The position numbers and the translations under genes were made by a program. From Mycobacterium xenopi (GTDB lineage Bacteria > Actinomycetota > Actinomycetes > Mycobacteriales > Mycobacteriaceae): a DNA stretch of 64,000 nucleotides. The DNA lies in the NCBI RefSeq assembly GCF_009936235.1, contig NZ_AP022314.1, forward strand, positions 4,464,001-4,528,000. The letters are read 5' to 3'. Numbering within the stretch: position 1 is the stretch's first letter; each line of letters opens with the position of its first letter. The notes under the pieces were generated by a model. The model worked only from the letters and a program-made list of their open reading frames with translations, was not told the DNA's origin and searched no databases. Of this stretch, positions 33,337 through 41,646 are shown in pieces.

Positions 33337-35664
33337 ATGACTGAAGCCGTCGCGGCACGGTATGCGGGCACCCGGGTCCAGCGGGTGGAGGACACCCGGT
33401 TGCTCACCGGCCGCGGCACCTTCGTCGACGACATCTCCCGACCTGGCATGCTGCATGCCTGTTTCGTGCGCAGCCCGTTCGCGCGGGCCCGGATCAACGG
33501 CATCGACGCGTCGGGCGCGCTGGCGCTGCCCGGGGTGCGGGCGGTGTTTACCGCCGCTGACCTCAACCCCGATGTGCACGAGGCCTGGCACGCCGTGGCG
33601 GGCAAGGACGTTCCGGACACCCCGCGCCCGCCGTTGGCCGAAGGCGAGGCGAAGTTCGTCGGCGACCCGGTCGCGATGGTGGTCGCCGACAACCGCTATA
33701 TCGCCGAGGACGCAATCGAATTGGTCGAGGTCGACTACGAGCCGCTGCCGGCCATCGCCGACTTCACGCGGGCGGAAGGCGCCGCGGTGGTGGTTCACGA
33801 GGCCTACCCCGACAACGTCGCCGGTGGCATGTCCGGCGCACCGCCCGACGAAGAGACCTTTGCGGGCGCCGCCTGTGTCGTGTCCGAGCACATCTCGCAG
33901 CAGATCTACGCGCCGGTGCCCATCGAGACGCGCGGCATCGTCGTCGAATGGTCCTCGGCTGCAGACGAACTCACCATCTGGGCGTCCACCCAGACACCGC
34001 ACGAGCTGCGTGCGTTCGCGGCGCGGCTGCTGGGGATCCCCGCGCAGCGGGTGCGGGTGATCATGCGCGACACCGGCGGCGGCTTCGGTCAGAAAGTCGT
34101 CCCGATGCGCGAAGACATGTGCATCATGCTGGCCGCGCGCAAAGTACCCGCGGCGCTGAAGTGGATCGAAGACCGCCGCGAAAATCTGATGTCGGCCGGG
34201 CAGGCCCGCCATGTCGACGGCACCGCCCGAATGGCCTTCGACGACGACGGCGCGATCCTGGCCGCCGACATCAACTTCACCCAGGACGTCGGCGCCTATC
34301 CGACGCCCTACCCGGTGTTGACCACGGCCGCCATCGGCATGTTCTTTCCCGGCCCGTATCGCGTTCCCAAAGCCAGCTTCTCCTACAAGACGGTGTTTTC
34401 GAATACCGCTGGGCTGGCGGCCTACCGGGGCCCGTGGCAATTCGAGTCGCTGGCCCGCGAGGTCGTGCTCGACATCGCTGCCCGCAAGCTCGGCATTGAT
34501 CCCGTGGAGCTGCGCCGCAAGAACCTGCTGCGCCGCGACGAGATGCCTTACCTCAACCCCAACGGGATGCCCTATGACCATGTCGCGCCGAGCGAGACCT
34601 TCGAGCAGGCCGTGAAAATCCTTGACCACGAAGGGTTTCGGAAAGAACAGCGAGAAGCCCTGGCGCACGGCCGTTACCTCGGCCTTGGCTTCGCCGCCTA
34701 CATCGAACCGACCGGCGCGGCGACCGGTCACCTGGCCACCGAAGGTGCCACGATCCGCATGACGCCGACCGGAAAGATCAACGTCTACGTCAACGGTGGA
34801 TCGACAGGCAACAGCATCGAAACCACCGTCGTGCAGTTGACCGCCGACGCGCTGGGCGCCGACATCGACGACGTAGCCACCATCCAGGGGGACACCGCCG
34901 TCACCCCGTACGGCGCAGGGACCCAAGGCAGCCGCAGCGGCCCGATGACCGCGGGAGCCGTCAACGAAGCGGGCACAATGCTGCGAAGTCAGATCGTGGC
35001 AATCGCCGCCCACTATCTGGGTGTTGCGGAATCCGATGTGGAGCTGGCGAATTCGCGTGCTGCTGTGCGCGACGACCCGACCAGAAGCGTGGGCTTCGCC
35101 GAGCTCGCTTATCGCGCGTACTACGAACCGCAGCAGCTGCCGCCGGGCATGTCCGCGTCGCTGGAGGCCACCGCGCGCTTCACCTCGCAGGCGCCGATCC
35201 ACTGGGCCAACGCCACCCACGCCTGCACCTGCGAGGTCGACGTGGAAACCGGGCAGGTCAAGCTGCTGCGCTACATCGTCAGCGAAGACGTGGGCCCGAT
35301 GATCAACCCCAATGTGGTCGAGGGCCAAATCGCCGGCGGCACAGTGCAAGGCATCGGCGGCGCGCTGCTGGAGAACATGGTCTACGACGACGACGGCAAC
35401 CCCCTGGCCACCACGTTCGTCGACTATTTGCTGCCAACCGCCAGCGAGGTCCCGCCCATCGAGTTCGGCCACGTCGAAATACCCGGACCCGGTGTCGGGG
35501 GATACAAGGGCGTCGGCGAGGGAGGTGCCATCGGATCGGCGCCGGCGGTGATCAACGCGATCAACGATGCCCTGGCGCCGCTGGGTGTGACGCTCACCGA
35601 GCTGCCGGCCAGCCCCGCGGCGATCGTCAATCTGATCGAACAGGGAACTAAAAGTGGAGTTTAA
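33337..35664 (+). CDS. Molybdenum hydroxylase large subunit, CoxL-like (not canonical CODH)
   Basis: 775 aa xanthine-oxidase family catalytic subunit holding Moco. Visible: RDTGGGFGQK (Moco-binding loop), AYRGPWQFESLARE (active-site loop), GTQGSRSGPMTAGAV and the catalytic Glu in GVGEGGAIGSAPAV. Form I CO dehydrogenases have AYRCSFR, whose Cys binds the Cu-Mo site; that Cys is absent here. Nor is it the form II AYRGAGR. It is probably an aldehyde, purine or other heterocycle hydroxylase. Homologue of Rv0373c, which is often labelled CODH. ATG 33337 chosen; structural genes L-G-M-S are overlapping. Confidence 0.85.
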   Translation: MTEAVAARYAGTRVQRVEDTRLLTGRGTFVDDISRPGMLHACFVRSPFARARINGIDASGALALPGVRAVFTAADLNPDVHEAWHAVAGKDVPDTPRPPLAEGEAKFVGDPVAMVVADNRYIAEDAIELVEVDYEPLPAIADFTRAEGAAVVVHEAYPDNVAGGMSGAPPDEETFAGAACVVSEHISQQIYAPVPIETRGIVVEWSSAADELTIWASTQTPHELRAFAARLLGIPAQRVRVIMRDTGGGFGQKVVPMREDMCIMLAARKVPAALKWIEDRRENLMSAGQARHVDGTARMAFDDDGAILAADINFTQDVGAYPTPYPVLTTAAIGMFFPGPYRVPKASFSYKTVFSNTAGLAAYRGPWQFESLAREVVLDIAARKLGIDPVELRRKNLLRRDEMPYLNPNGMPYDHVAPSETFEQAVKILDHEGFRKEQREALAHGRYLGLGFAAYIEPTGAATGHLATEGATIRMTPTGKINVYVNGGSTGNSIETTVVQLTADALGADIDDVATIQGDTAVTPYGAGTQGSRSGPMTAGAVNEAGTMLRSQIVAIAAHYLGVAESDVELANSRAAVRDDPTRSVGFAELAYRAYYEPQQLPPGMSASLEATARFTSQAPIHWANATHACTCEVDVETGQVKLLRYIVSEDVGPMINPNVVEGQIAGGTVQGIGGALLENMVYDDDGNPLATTFVDYLLPTASEVPPIEFGHVEIPGPGVGGYKGVGEGGAIGSAPAVINAINDALAPLGVTLTELPASPAAIVNLIEQGTKSGV

Positions 35665-36343
35665 CAACGAGTTTCGGGTCGCGGTGCCGGCCGCCAAGAC
35701 GTGGGAGGTGCTCACCGACGTCGAGCGGGTCGCCCCCTGTCTGCCCGGTGCCACGGTGCTGAGCGTCGACGGCGACGAGTTCACCGGCAGCGTCAAGGTG
35801 AAGGTCGGGCCGATCACGGTGTCCTACCAAGGCGTGGCGTGCTTCCAGGAGAAGGACGCGGCCGCCCGGCGGCTGGTGCTCAAGGCCACCGGCAAGGAGG
35901 CTCGCGGCAGCGGCACCGCCGCGGCGCTGGTCACCGCGCAACTCAAGGACGAGGGTGAGGCCAGCAGGGTGCTCCTCACCACCGACCTGACCATCTCGGG
36001 CAAAGCCGCACAATTCGGCCGCGGCGTGCTGGCCGACGTCGCCACCAACCTCGTCGGGCAATTCGCCAAGCGGCTCGAGGCCGAGCTGCTGGGCGAGACC
36101 GCGGGCAAGCTTACGCATGAAACAGCCTCTGCAGCAACACTTTCCACGTCGGTTGAACAAGAGTCGGTGGATCTGGTGAAGGTGGTCGCGCTGCCGCTGG
36201 CCAAACGGGTGGCACCGGTGATCGCCGGCATCGCCGCCGGGACGGCGATCGGCTTCCTGCTGGGCCGCCGCCGGGCACACACACCACCGACCGCGGTGCT
36301 GGCCGACGAGCTGCGGGGCGCGCTGTCGCAGCTGCTGTCATGA
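35654..36343 (+). CDS. CoxG-like SRPBCC membrane-anchor protein
   Basis: 229 aa. An N-terminal SRPBCC domain (MEFNNEFRVAVPAAKTWEVL) is typical of CoxG, which recruits the hydroxylase to the membrane and, in recent work on mycobacterial CODH, carries quinone to it. The C-terminus has a short hydrophobic segment (VIAGIAAGTAIGFLLG) as membrane anchor. GTG start overlaps the coxL stop by 11 nt, and the stop overlaps coxM (ATGA), so the four genes are translationally coupled. Confidence 0.82.
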   Translation: MEFNNEFRVAVPAAKTWEVLTDVERVAPCLPGATVLSVDGDEFTGSVKVKVGPITVSYQGVACFQEKDAAARRLVLKATGKEARGSGTAAALVTAQLKDEGEASRVLLTTDLTISGKAAQFGRGVLADVATNLVGQFAKRLEAELLGETAGKLTHETASAATLSTSVEQESVDLVKVVALPLAKRVAPVIAGIAAGTAIGFLLGRRRAHTPPTAVLADELRGALSQLLS

Positions 36344-37227
36344 AAGCCGCCCCGTTCGCCTATCACCGCGTCGAGTCGGTCAAACAGGCCGTGGACCTCC
36401 TCGACGAGTACGGCGATGAGGCGAAGATCCTGGCCGGCGGCCAGAGCCTGGTGCCGATGCTGGCCATGCGCCTGACCCACTTCGAGAACCTGGTCGACAT
36501 TTCTCGCGTCGACGAGCTCGTCGGCATCGACCGGCTCGGCGACGAGGTGCGCGTCACTGCGGCCACCCCGCACGTGTTCGTCGAAATGGACGACGAGGTC
36601 GCCGAGGGAGTGCCGCTGCTTACCCGGGCCACACCGCTGATCGGGCACTTCCAGATCCGCAACCGGGGCACGCTCGGCGGGGCGATCGCGCACGCCGATC
36701 CCGCCGCGGAGTACGGCGCCGTCGCGCTCGCGCTTGGTGCCCGCATGGAGGCGGTGTCGTCTGCGGGCTCGCGCGAAATCGCCGCCGACGACTTCTTCAC
36801 CGGGCTCTGGGAGAACTCGCTTCAGTCCAACGAAATACTAACGGCCGTAAGGTTTCCCGTATGGGGCGGGCGATGCGGGTTTGCCATCGAGGAGCTCGCG
36901 CGCCGGCACGGCGACTTTGCGATCGCAGGCGCCGCCGTGGCGGTCCAGCTCGACGGCGACGACCGGGTGAGCCGCTGCGGTGTGGGGCTGCTGGGGCTCG
37001 GCTCGACCCCGCGGCGCGCATCGGCCGCCGAACAGGCGGTCGTGGGCCAGCGGGTCGACGACATCACGGCGGCCGACATCGGTCACCTCGCGGTCAGTGG
37101 GCTCGACGACATCCCCGCCGACCTGCAGGGCTCGGCCCGCTACCGCGCCAGGGTCGGCGCCATCATGGTGGCGCGCGCCTGGGCGTCTGCCACCGCAGAG
37201 GCAAAGGAGCAACCCCGCCATGCATGA
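36340..37227 (+). CDS. Molybdenum hydroxylase FAD-binding (medium) subunit, CoxM-like
   Basis: 295 aa FAD subunit that passes electrons from the Fe-S subunit to the acceptor. Both flavin motifs are present: AGGQSLVPMLAMRL and TLGGAIAHADPAAE. The C-terminal CoxM-type domain follows. ATG 36340 overlaps the coxG stop; its own stop overlaps coxS by 8 nt. Confidence 0.9.
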   Translation: MKAAPFAYHRVESVKQAVDLLDEYGDEAKILAGGQSLVPMLAMRLTHFENLVDISRVDELVGIDRLGDEVRVTAATPHVFVEMDDEVAEGVPLLTRATPLIGHFQIRNRGTLGGAIAHADPAAEYGAVALALGARMEAVSSAGSREIAADDFFTGLWENSLQSNEILTAVRFPVWGGRCGFAIEELARRHGDFAIAGAAVAVQLDGDDRVSRCGVGLLGLGSTPRRASAAEQAVVGQRVDDITAADIGHLAVSGLDDIPADLQGSARYRARVGAIMVARAWASATAEAKEQPRHA

Positions 37228-37711
37228 GCTACCGGTCCGGCTGTCGGTCAACGGGCGCAGCGTCGAAGAGGCCGTCGAACCGCGGGTGACGCTGGCCGAC
37301 TTTCTACGCGAAACCTGCGGGTTGACCGGCACTCACCTGGGTTGCGAACACGGGGCGTGCGGGGCCTGCACGGTGTTGCTGGACGGCCGGGCGGTGCGGT
37401 CGTGTCTGATCTTCGCGGTCCAGGTCGACGGCCAGCAGGTGACCACGGTCGAGGGGATCGCCGGCCCCGATGGTGAACTCTCGCCGGTGCAGGCGGCGCT
37501 GCGCGAGTGCCACGGCCTGCAATGTGGTTTTTGCACACCGGGTTTCGTCACCTCGATCACCGCGCTTTTGCGCGACAACCCCAATCCCACCGACCAGGAG
37601 ATACGTGACGGACTGTCGGGGAATTTCTGCCGTTGCACCGGGTATCAGGGCATCGTCAACGCCGTGCACCGGGCCGCCGAACTGATGTCGGGCGCGTCCG
37701 CTCGCTCCTGA
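37220..37711 (+). CDS. Molybdenum hydroxylase [2Fe-2S] (small) subunit, CoxS-like
   Basis: 163 aa. An N-terminal plant-type [2Fe-2S] cluster (GCEHGACGACTVLLDG with a further Cys in SCLIF) and a C-terminal helical domain with the second cluster (CGFCTPGF and FCRCTGYQGI). It relays electrons from Moco to FAD. Last gene of the L-G-M-S operon. No coxD (MoxR ATPase) or coxE gene follows, in contrast with CODH maturation clusters. Confidence 0.93.
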   Translation: MHELPVRLSVNGRSVEEAVEPRVTLADFLRETCGLTGTHLGCEHGACGACTVLLDGRAVRSCLIFAVQVDGQQVTTVEGIAGPDGELSPVQAALRECHGLQCGFCTPGFVTSITALLRDNPNPTDQEIRDGLSGNFCRCTGYQGIVNAVHRAAELMSGASARS

Positions 37712-37712
37712 C

Positions 37713-37762
37713 CAGACGCAGAATCCCGCTTTTTGCTACGGAATTGGACGATTCTGCGTCTG
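37713..37762. terminator. Inverted repeat after coxS, sharing arms with the palindrome at 7620
   Basis: Arms CAGACGCAGAATC (37713-37725) and its exact complement (37750-37762) with a 24-nt loop containing CTTTTTG, starting 2 bp after the coxS stop. Suits termination of the cox operon. The 13-bp arm is identical to the arm core at 7620-7632. Confidence 0.7.
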
Positions 37763-37790
37763 CTCGCCGTACATGCTGCACGATGAGGCC

Positions 37791-38516
37791 ATGACCACGG
37801 GGCTGCACACAGCCGTCGATGAAATCGCCGATGGCATGTTCCGGCTTTCCACCTGGGTACCGGGCATCACCGAGCACGGGTTCACGTTCAACCAATTCCT
37901 GCTGACCGGCGAGCAGCCGTTTCTGTTCCACTGCGGCACGCGGCAACTCTTTCCGCTGGTGTCCGAAGCGATCGGCAAGGTGATCCCGCTGGAGCGGCTG
38001 CGCTGGATTTCGTTCGCCCACGTCGAGGCCGACGAATGCGGCGCGGTCAACCTGCTGCTCGACGCCGCGCCGAACGCCGAGGTCATCCACAGCCCACTGG
38101 CATGCATGGTGTCGCTGAACGATTTGTGTGACCGCCCGCCCGTCGTCGCTTCGGAAAACGCGCCACACGACATCGGCGGGCACCGACTGCGCTTCATCCC
38201 CACCCCGCACGTGCCGCACAACTGGGAAAGCGCACTATGGTTTGACGAAACCACCTCCACACTGCTGGCCGGGGATCTGCTCACCCACACCGGTCAATGT
38301 CCTGCTCTGACCGAATCAGATTGCGTCGCAACAGCTTTGGAGGCCGAAGCGGTATTCCACGCCACCGCATTGAGCACGAACCTGGGACCAACGCTCGAGC
38401 AGCTCGCGCGATTGCAACCCACCACGTTGGCCCTGATGCACGGCGCCTCCTTCGCCGGTGAGGGCGCTGCACAACTGCGCAGTCTCGCCCGCGGCTACGC
38501 GGCCATGGCCGGCTGA
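37791..38516 (+). CDS. MBL-fold protein of the oxygen-binding di-iron (ODP) type
   Basis: 241 aa. The metal-binding motif is HVEADECGA, the H-x-E-x-D form found in flavodiiron and ODP proteins rather than the HxHxDH of hydrolases. Further ligands: His in HVPHNWESA, Asp in LLAGDLLTHTG and His in LALMHGASF. No flavodoxin domain follows, so it may bind a di-iron site and O2 without reducing it, perhaps as a sensor (inference). ATG 37791 is preferred to 37773. It stands alone after the cox operon terminator. Confidence 0.8.
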   Translation: MTTGLHTAVDEIADGMFRLSTWVPGITEHGFTFNQFLLTGEQPFLFHCGTRQLFPLVSEAIGKVIPLERLRWISFAHVEADECGAVNLLLDAAPNAEVIHSPLACMVSLNDLCDRPPVVASENAPHDIGGHRLRFIPTPHVPHNWESALWFDETTSTLLAGDLLTHTGQCPALTESDCVATALEAEAVFHATALSTNLGPTLEQLARLQPTTLALMHGASFAGEGAAQLRSLARGYAAMAG

Positions 38517-38592
38517 CCGCGGCGCGTCACTGCCGTCACTTGCGTCACTTCCTGCGTAGGCTGGGCATTTGTAGTGCAGGCAGGGGAGCACA

Positions 38593-39147
38593 GTGCGGAT
38601 ATCGCCAACCCAACGTTTTGTCGTGGCCGGGGGGTGGCTGCTGGCTGGCGTCCTGCTCGTCGCCGGATGCACTTCGACGGTCGCCGGCAGGCCCGTCGCG
38701 TCGCCCGGGCCGGGGGCAACGGAACCGTCCTACCCCAGGCCAAGCCGCCCGCCTGCACCCAAAACCCCACCGCAACCAACGCCGCCCACGCGAGTACCCG
38801 CCGGCGCTATCCCCCTGCCGCCGGACGAGAACGGCTACGTGTTCATCGAGACCAAATCCGGTAAGACCCGCTGCCAGATCGATGTCGAAAGTGTGGGTTG
38901 TGAGGCACCGTTCACCAACTCACCGATGACCGAAGGCGAGCACGCCAACGGCGTCAACGTCACCGCGGCTGGCGCCGTCCAGTGGGTGCTGGGCAACCTC
39001 GGCGCGATCCCTGCCGTCACCATCGACTACCGCACCTACACCGCACAAGGCTGGACGATCACGGCCACCGTCGACGGAACCCGGTTCACCAACGACCGCA
39101 CCGGTCACGGCATGTTCGTCAGCATCGAGAACGTCGAAACGTTCTGA
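38593..39147 (+). CDS. Putative lipoprotein
   Basis: 184 aa. A lipoprotein signal peptide ends in the lipobox LVAGC (Cys26); then a Pro-rich, disordered spacer to about residue 75 and a small folded domain with two Cys (TRCQIDVESVGCEAPF) likely forming a disulphide. Expected to be anchored to the outer face of the plasma membrane. GTG start. The closest M. tuberculosis equivalent is not clear to me; function unknown. Confidence 0.75.
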   Translation: MRISPTQRFVVAGGWLLAGVLLVAGCTSTVAGRPVASPGPGATEPSYPRPSRPPAPKTPPQPTPPTRVPAGAIPLPPDENGYVFIETKSGKTRCQIDVESVGCEAPFTNSPMTEGEHANGVNVTAAGAVQWVLGNLGAIPAVTIDYRTYTAQGWTITATVDGTRFTNDRTGHGMFVSIENVETF

Positions 39148-39169
39148 GCTGCCCGTACCCTTAAGCGTC

Positions 39170-40099
39170 GTGGACTTTCGGGTATTCGTCGAACCTCAGC
39201 AAGGTGCCAGCTACACCGACCAGCTTGTCGTCGCCCGGGCCGCGGAAGCGCTCGGTTACTCGGGGTTTTTCCGGTCCGACCACTACGTGGCGATGAGCGG
39301 CGATGGGATGCCGGGGCCCACCGATTCCTGGGTGACGCTCGGTGCCCTCGCCCGAGAGACGTCGTCGATTCGGCTGGGCACGCTGGTCACGTCGGCGACA
39401 TTTCGCCACCCCGGGCCGCTGGCCGTGTCGGTGGCGCAGGTCGACGCGATGAGCGGCGGGCGGGTGGAGATCGGCATCGGCACCGGCTGGTTCGAACGCG
39501 AGCACCAGGCCTATGGGATTCCGTTCCCGCCGCCGGGCGAGCGTTTCGCCCGGCTGACCGAACAGCTGGAAATCGTCACCGGACTGTGGAACACGCCGCC
39601 GGGCCAGACATTCAACTACGCCGGAACTTATTACGCACTGTGTGACTGTCCGGCGCTGCCCAAGCCCGTGCAGCGCCCGCATCCGCCGATCATCATCGGC
39701 GGGCTAGGCGCCAAGCGCACGCCGGCGCTGGCCGCAACCTTCGCCGACGAGTTCAACGTGCCGTTCGCAAGGCTGGACACCGTGCAGGCCCAGTACCAGC
39801 GGGTGGCCGACGCGGTCGACTCGGTTGGCCGTTCCCCGGACTCGATGACGTATTCTGCCGCGTTTGTGCTCTGCGCCGGGCGTGACGACGCCGAGCTGGC
39901 CCGCCGAGCCGCTGCCATTGGCCGCGAGCTTGCCGAGATGCGCTCCAACTCCCCGCTGGTGGGCACGCCGCCGGAAATTGTCGAGCGCCTTGGTCCGTTC
40001 GCCGCCGCCGGTGTGCAGCGGGTGTACCTGCAACTGCTGGACCTGGCTGACCTCGATCACCTGGAGTTGTTTGCCGCCGAGGTGATACGCCAGCTCTGA
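39170..40099 (+). CDS. LLM-class F420-dependent oxidoreductase (TIGR03560-like)
   Basis: 309 aa luciferase-like monooxygenase TIM barrel, of the mycobacterial class that uses cofactor F420. Typical: ALGYSGFFRSDHYVAMSG, LGTLVTSATFRHPGPLAV, and IGTGWFEREHQAYGIPFPP, with PHPPIIIGGLGAKRT in the second half. GTG 39170 lies 22 bp after the lipoprotein gene. Substrate unknown; F420 use is family-based inference. Confidence 0.88.
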   Translation: MDFRVFVEPQQGASYTDQLVVARAAEALGYSGFFRSDHYVAMSGDGMPGPTDSWVTLGALARETSSIRLGTLVTSATFRHPGPLAVSVAQVDAMSGGRVEIGIGTGWFEREHQAYGIPFPPPGERFARLTEQLEIVTGLWNTPPGQTFNYAGTYYALCDCPALPKPVQRPHPPIIIGGLGAKRTPALAATFADEFNVPFARLDTVQAQYQRVADAVDSVGRSPDSMTYSAAFVLCAGRDDAELARRAAAIGRELAEMRSNSPLVGTPPEIVERLGPFAAAGVQRVYLQLLDLADLDHLELFAAEVIRQL

Positions 40100-40155
40100 C
40101 CAGCGAGGTGCCGGCGAAACCCACGTGTTTGCGCGCCGTCAGTACGATCGATCCC

Positions 40156-40698
40156 GTGACACGTGACGCCGGCCCGGACGACCCCAGCAACCGGCCCACC
40201 GAGCTGGCACAGTACGGTGCGGGCGGGCAATGGCCGCCTGGTTCGGATCGTTTCGGTACACCCGGCCAGTCAGACATCACCGAACAACTGGAAGCCCAGT
40301 CCGCGCCGACTCCGTGGTATCGCAAGCGCGCGGTATTGGTCGGCTGGGGTGCTCTGGTCTTGCTCCTGATTGCGCTGATCGTGTATGGCCTCGTCGAGCT
40401 GGCCACCGGTGGTGGCGGTCGTGGCGTTCCATCCACCACCTCGTCGACAACGACCACCACCACAACCACGACGACGACGGCGCCGACCACCACCACAACC
40501 ACCACCGAATCGAGCGCACCGCCGCCGCCCGCCGGTGGCGCCACCGAACCGCCGCAGCAGGCGCCGCAACCGCCCGCACAGCAGCCACCGCGGCGGCCGC
40601 ACCTGCCCGAGCAGATCCCGAGGCTGCCGCTGCCGTCAGTGATCACGATCCCACAGGTGCCGACGGTCATAACGTTGCCGCCCCACCTCGGGCGGTAA
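40156..40698 (+). CDS. Thr-rich single-pass membrane protein
   Basis: 180 aa. A Pro/Gly-rich N-terminal segment ends in APTPWYRKRAVLVGWGALVLL, beginning one TM helix (about residues 58-78), followed by an extracytoplasmic Thr-repeat stretch (about 95-116 almost wholly Thr), a Pro/Gln-rich linker and the end PTVITLPPHLGR. No domain known to me. Such Thr/Pro-rich stalks are often mannosylated in mycobacteria (inference). GTG 40156 chosen. Paralogue of the gene at 40821. Confidence 0.65.
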   Translation: MTRDAGPDDPSNRPTELAQYGAGGQWPPGSDRFGTPGQSDITEQLEAQSAPTPWYRKRAVLVGWGALVLLLIALIVYGLVELATGGGGRGVPSTTSSTTTTTTTTTTTAPTTTTTTTESSAPPPPAGGATEPPQQAPQPPAQQPPRRPHLPEQIPRLPLPSVITIPQVPTVITLPPHLGR

Positions 40699-40820
40699 CG
40701 GTGACGTGGGCATGACACCTACGGTGAAACGCCCGTCGCCACGACGACCACCGATACTTTGCCGCGCCCTCAGGCGTGCTACTGGTGAATGCGGTGCAGT
40801 AGTCGATACCATCGCCCGCC

Positions 40821-41231
40821 GTGGGGGGCAGCGAACCACCAAATCCCGGCGGGCACCGCATCGATGACGAATCGCGATTCGGCGAGCAAATCGTGCACTC
40901 GGACGACCAGGTTCCTGCGTGGTATCTCAAGCCTTGGGTACTGGCCGTTTGGGGTCTGATGGTCGCGATCTTGATCGCGGTGATCATCTACGGTCTCGTG
41001 GTGCTGGCGGCCAGCGGTGGTGGCGCGCCGTCCACCACTACCCCGCCGACGACCACCACATCCACCACGTCGACCACGACGGGTACCGCGACGCCGCTGC
41101 CGCCCGCGCCGCCCGTTGCACCCACCACCGCGTCGTCGAGCCCACCCATGACTCCGGCGCCGACCAGCCACCACCATCACTGGTGGGAGGACCACGTGCC
41201 CAACATCCATCTCCCGGGCGTCAACCCTTAA
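40821..41231 (+). CDS. Thr-rich single-pass membrane protein, paralogue
   Basis: 136 aa with the same plan as the gene at 40156: short N-terminus with VPAWYLKPWVLAVWGLMV leading into one TM helix, then STTTPPTTTTSTTSTTT and a His/Trp-rich end (SHHHHWWEDHVPNIHLP). The WY-x-K-x-x-VL word before the TM helix is shared with the neighbour (PWYRKRAVL). GTG start at 40821. The terminal His cluster could bind metal; that is speculative. Confidence 0.62.
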   Translation: MGGSEPPNPGGHRIDDESRFGEQIVHSDDQVPAWYLKPWVLAVWGLMVAILIAVIIYGLVVLAASGGGAPSTTTPPTTTTSTTSTTTGTATPLPPAPPVAPTTASSSPPMTPAPTSHHHHWWEDHVPNIHLPGVNP

Positions 41232-41257
41232 CCACTGAATCGCTCAATACCGTTGGG

Positions 41258-41444
41258 CGGCTTGGCCGCCTCCGGTGAGCGCGGTCCGACCCCTCAACCG
41301 CCCGTCACCACGACCACCGGACCAATTACCACACCGATGACGACCACGCCGACCACCTCTGCGTCGGTAACGTCGAGCACCGCGACCAGCCCGCCGGCAA
41401 TCACCCGTCCACCAATACCGATCTACCCGGGCGGCCACCACTTA
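41258..41444 (+). pseudogene. Remnant of a third Thr-rich paralogue
   Basis: One frame reads GLAASGERGPTPQPPVTTTT and continues with Thr/Ser/Pro repeats to PIYPGGHH. This aligns with VLAASGGGAPSTTTPPTTTT of the 40821 gene, but the N-terminus and TM helix are missing and the frame then continues into unrelated sequence to 41609. Within the 415-bp stretch 41232-41646, the rest is upstream sequence of the Fe-S reductase gene and shows no other feature. Confidence 0.5.
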
Positions 41445-41646
41445 TTAGCCATAGCAGCGTGGTGGCCCGGCAAACCGAGACGCCGCCCAGCTCCACAAGT
41501 TAGGGCAGCCTTTGTCGCGGCAAACCCCGCGAAGATGTCACTATGGGCAAGCCGAGCAGCACCTCAGCAGGGGCAGCAGCCAAGTTACCAACAAGTAACA
41601 TCGGCTTAGTTACCGCTCAGTAACGCCGGAATTGGAGAGATGCTCC

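Noticed and set aside
33259..35817. 852-codon open frame opposite coxL, and a 578-codon one opposite dnaK (22218-23954)
   Set aside because: Antisense frames created by third-position GC bias; no domain or start signal, and the other strand codes for well-known proteins.
33337..37711. Form I carbon monoxide dehydrogenase
   Set aside because: The Cys-containing AYRCSFR loop is missing and coxD/coxE are not present, so I annotate only a CoxL-like molybdenum hydroxylase.
41253..41609. Complete 118-aa Thr-rich protein
   Set aside because: No ribosome site, no TM helix, and the second half has unrelated composition; treated as a paralogue remnant.
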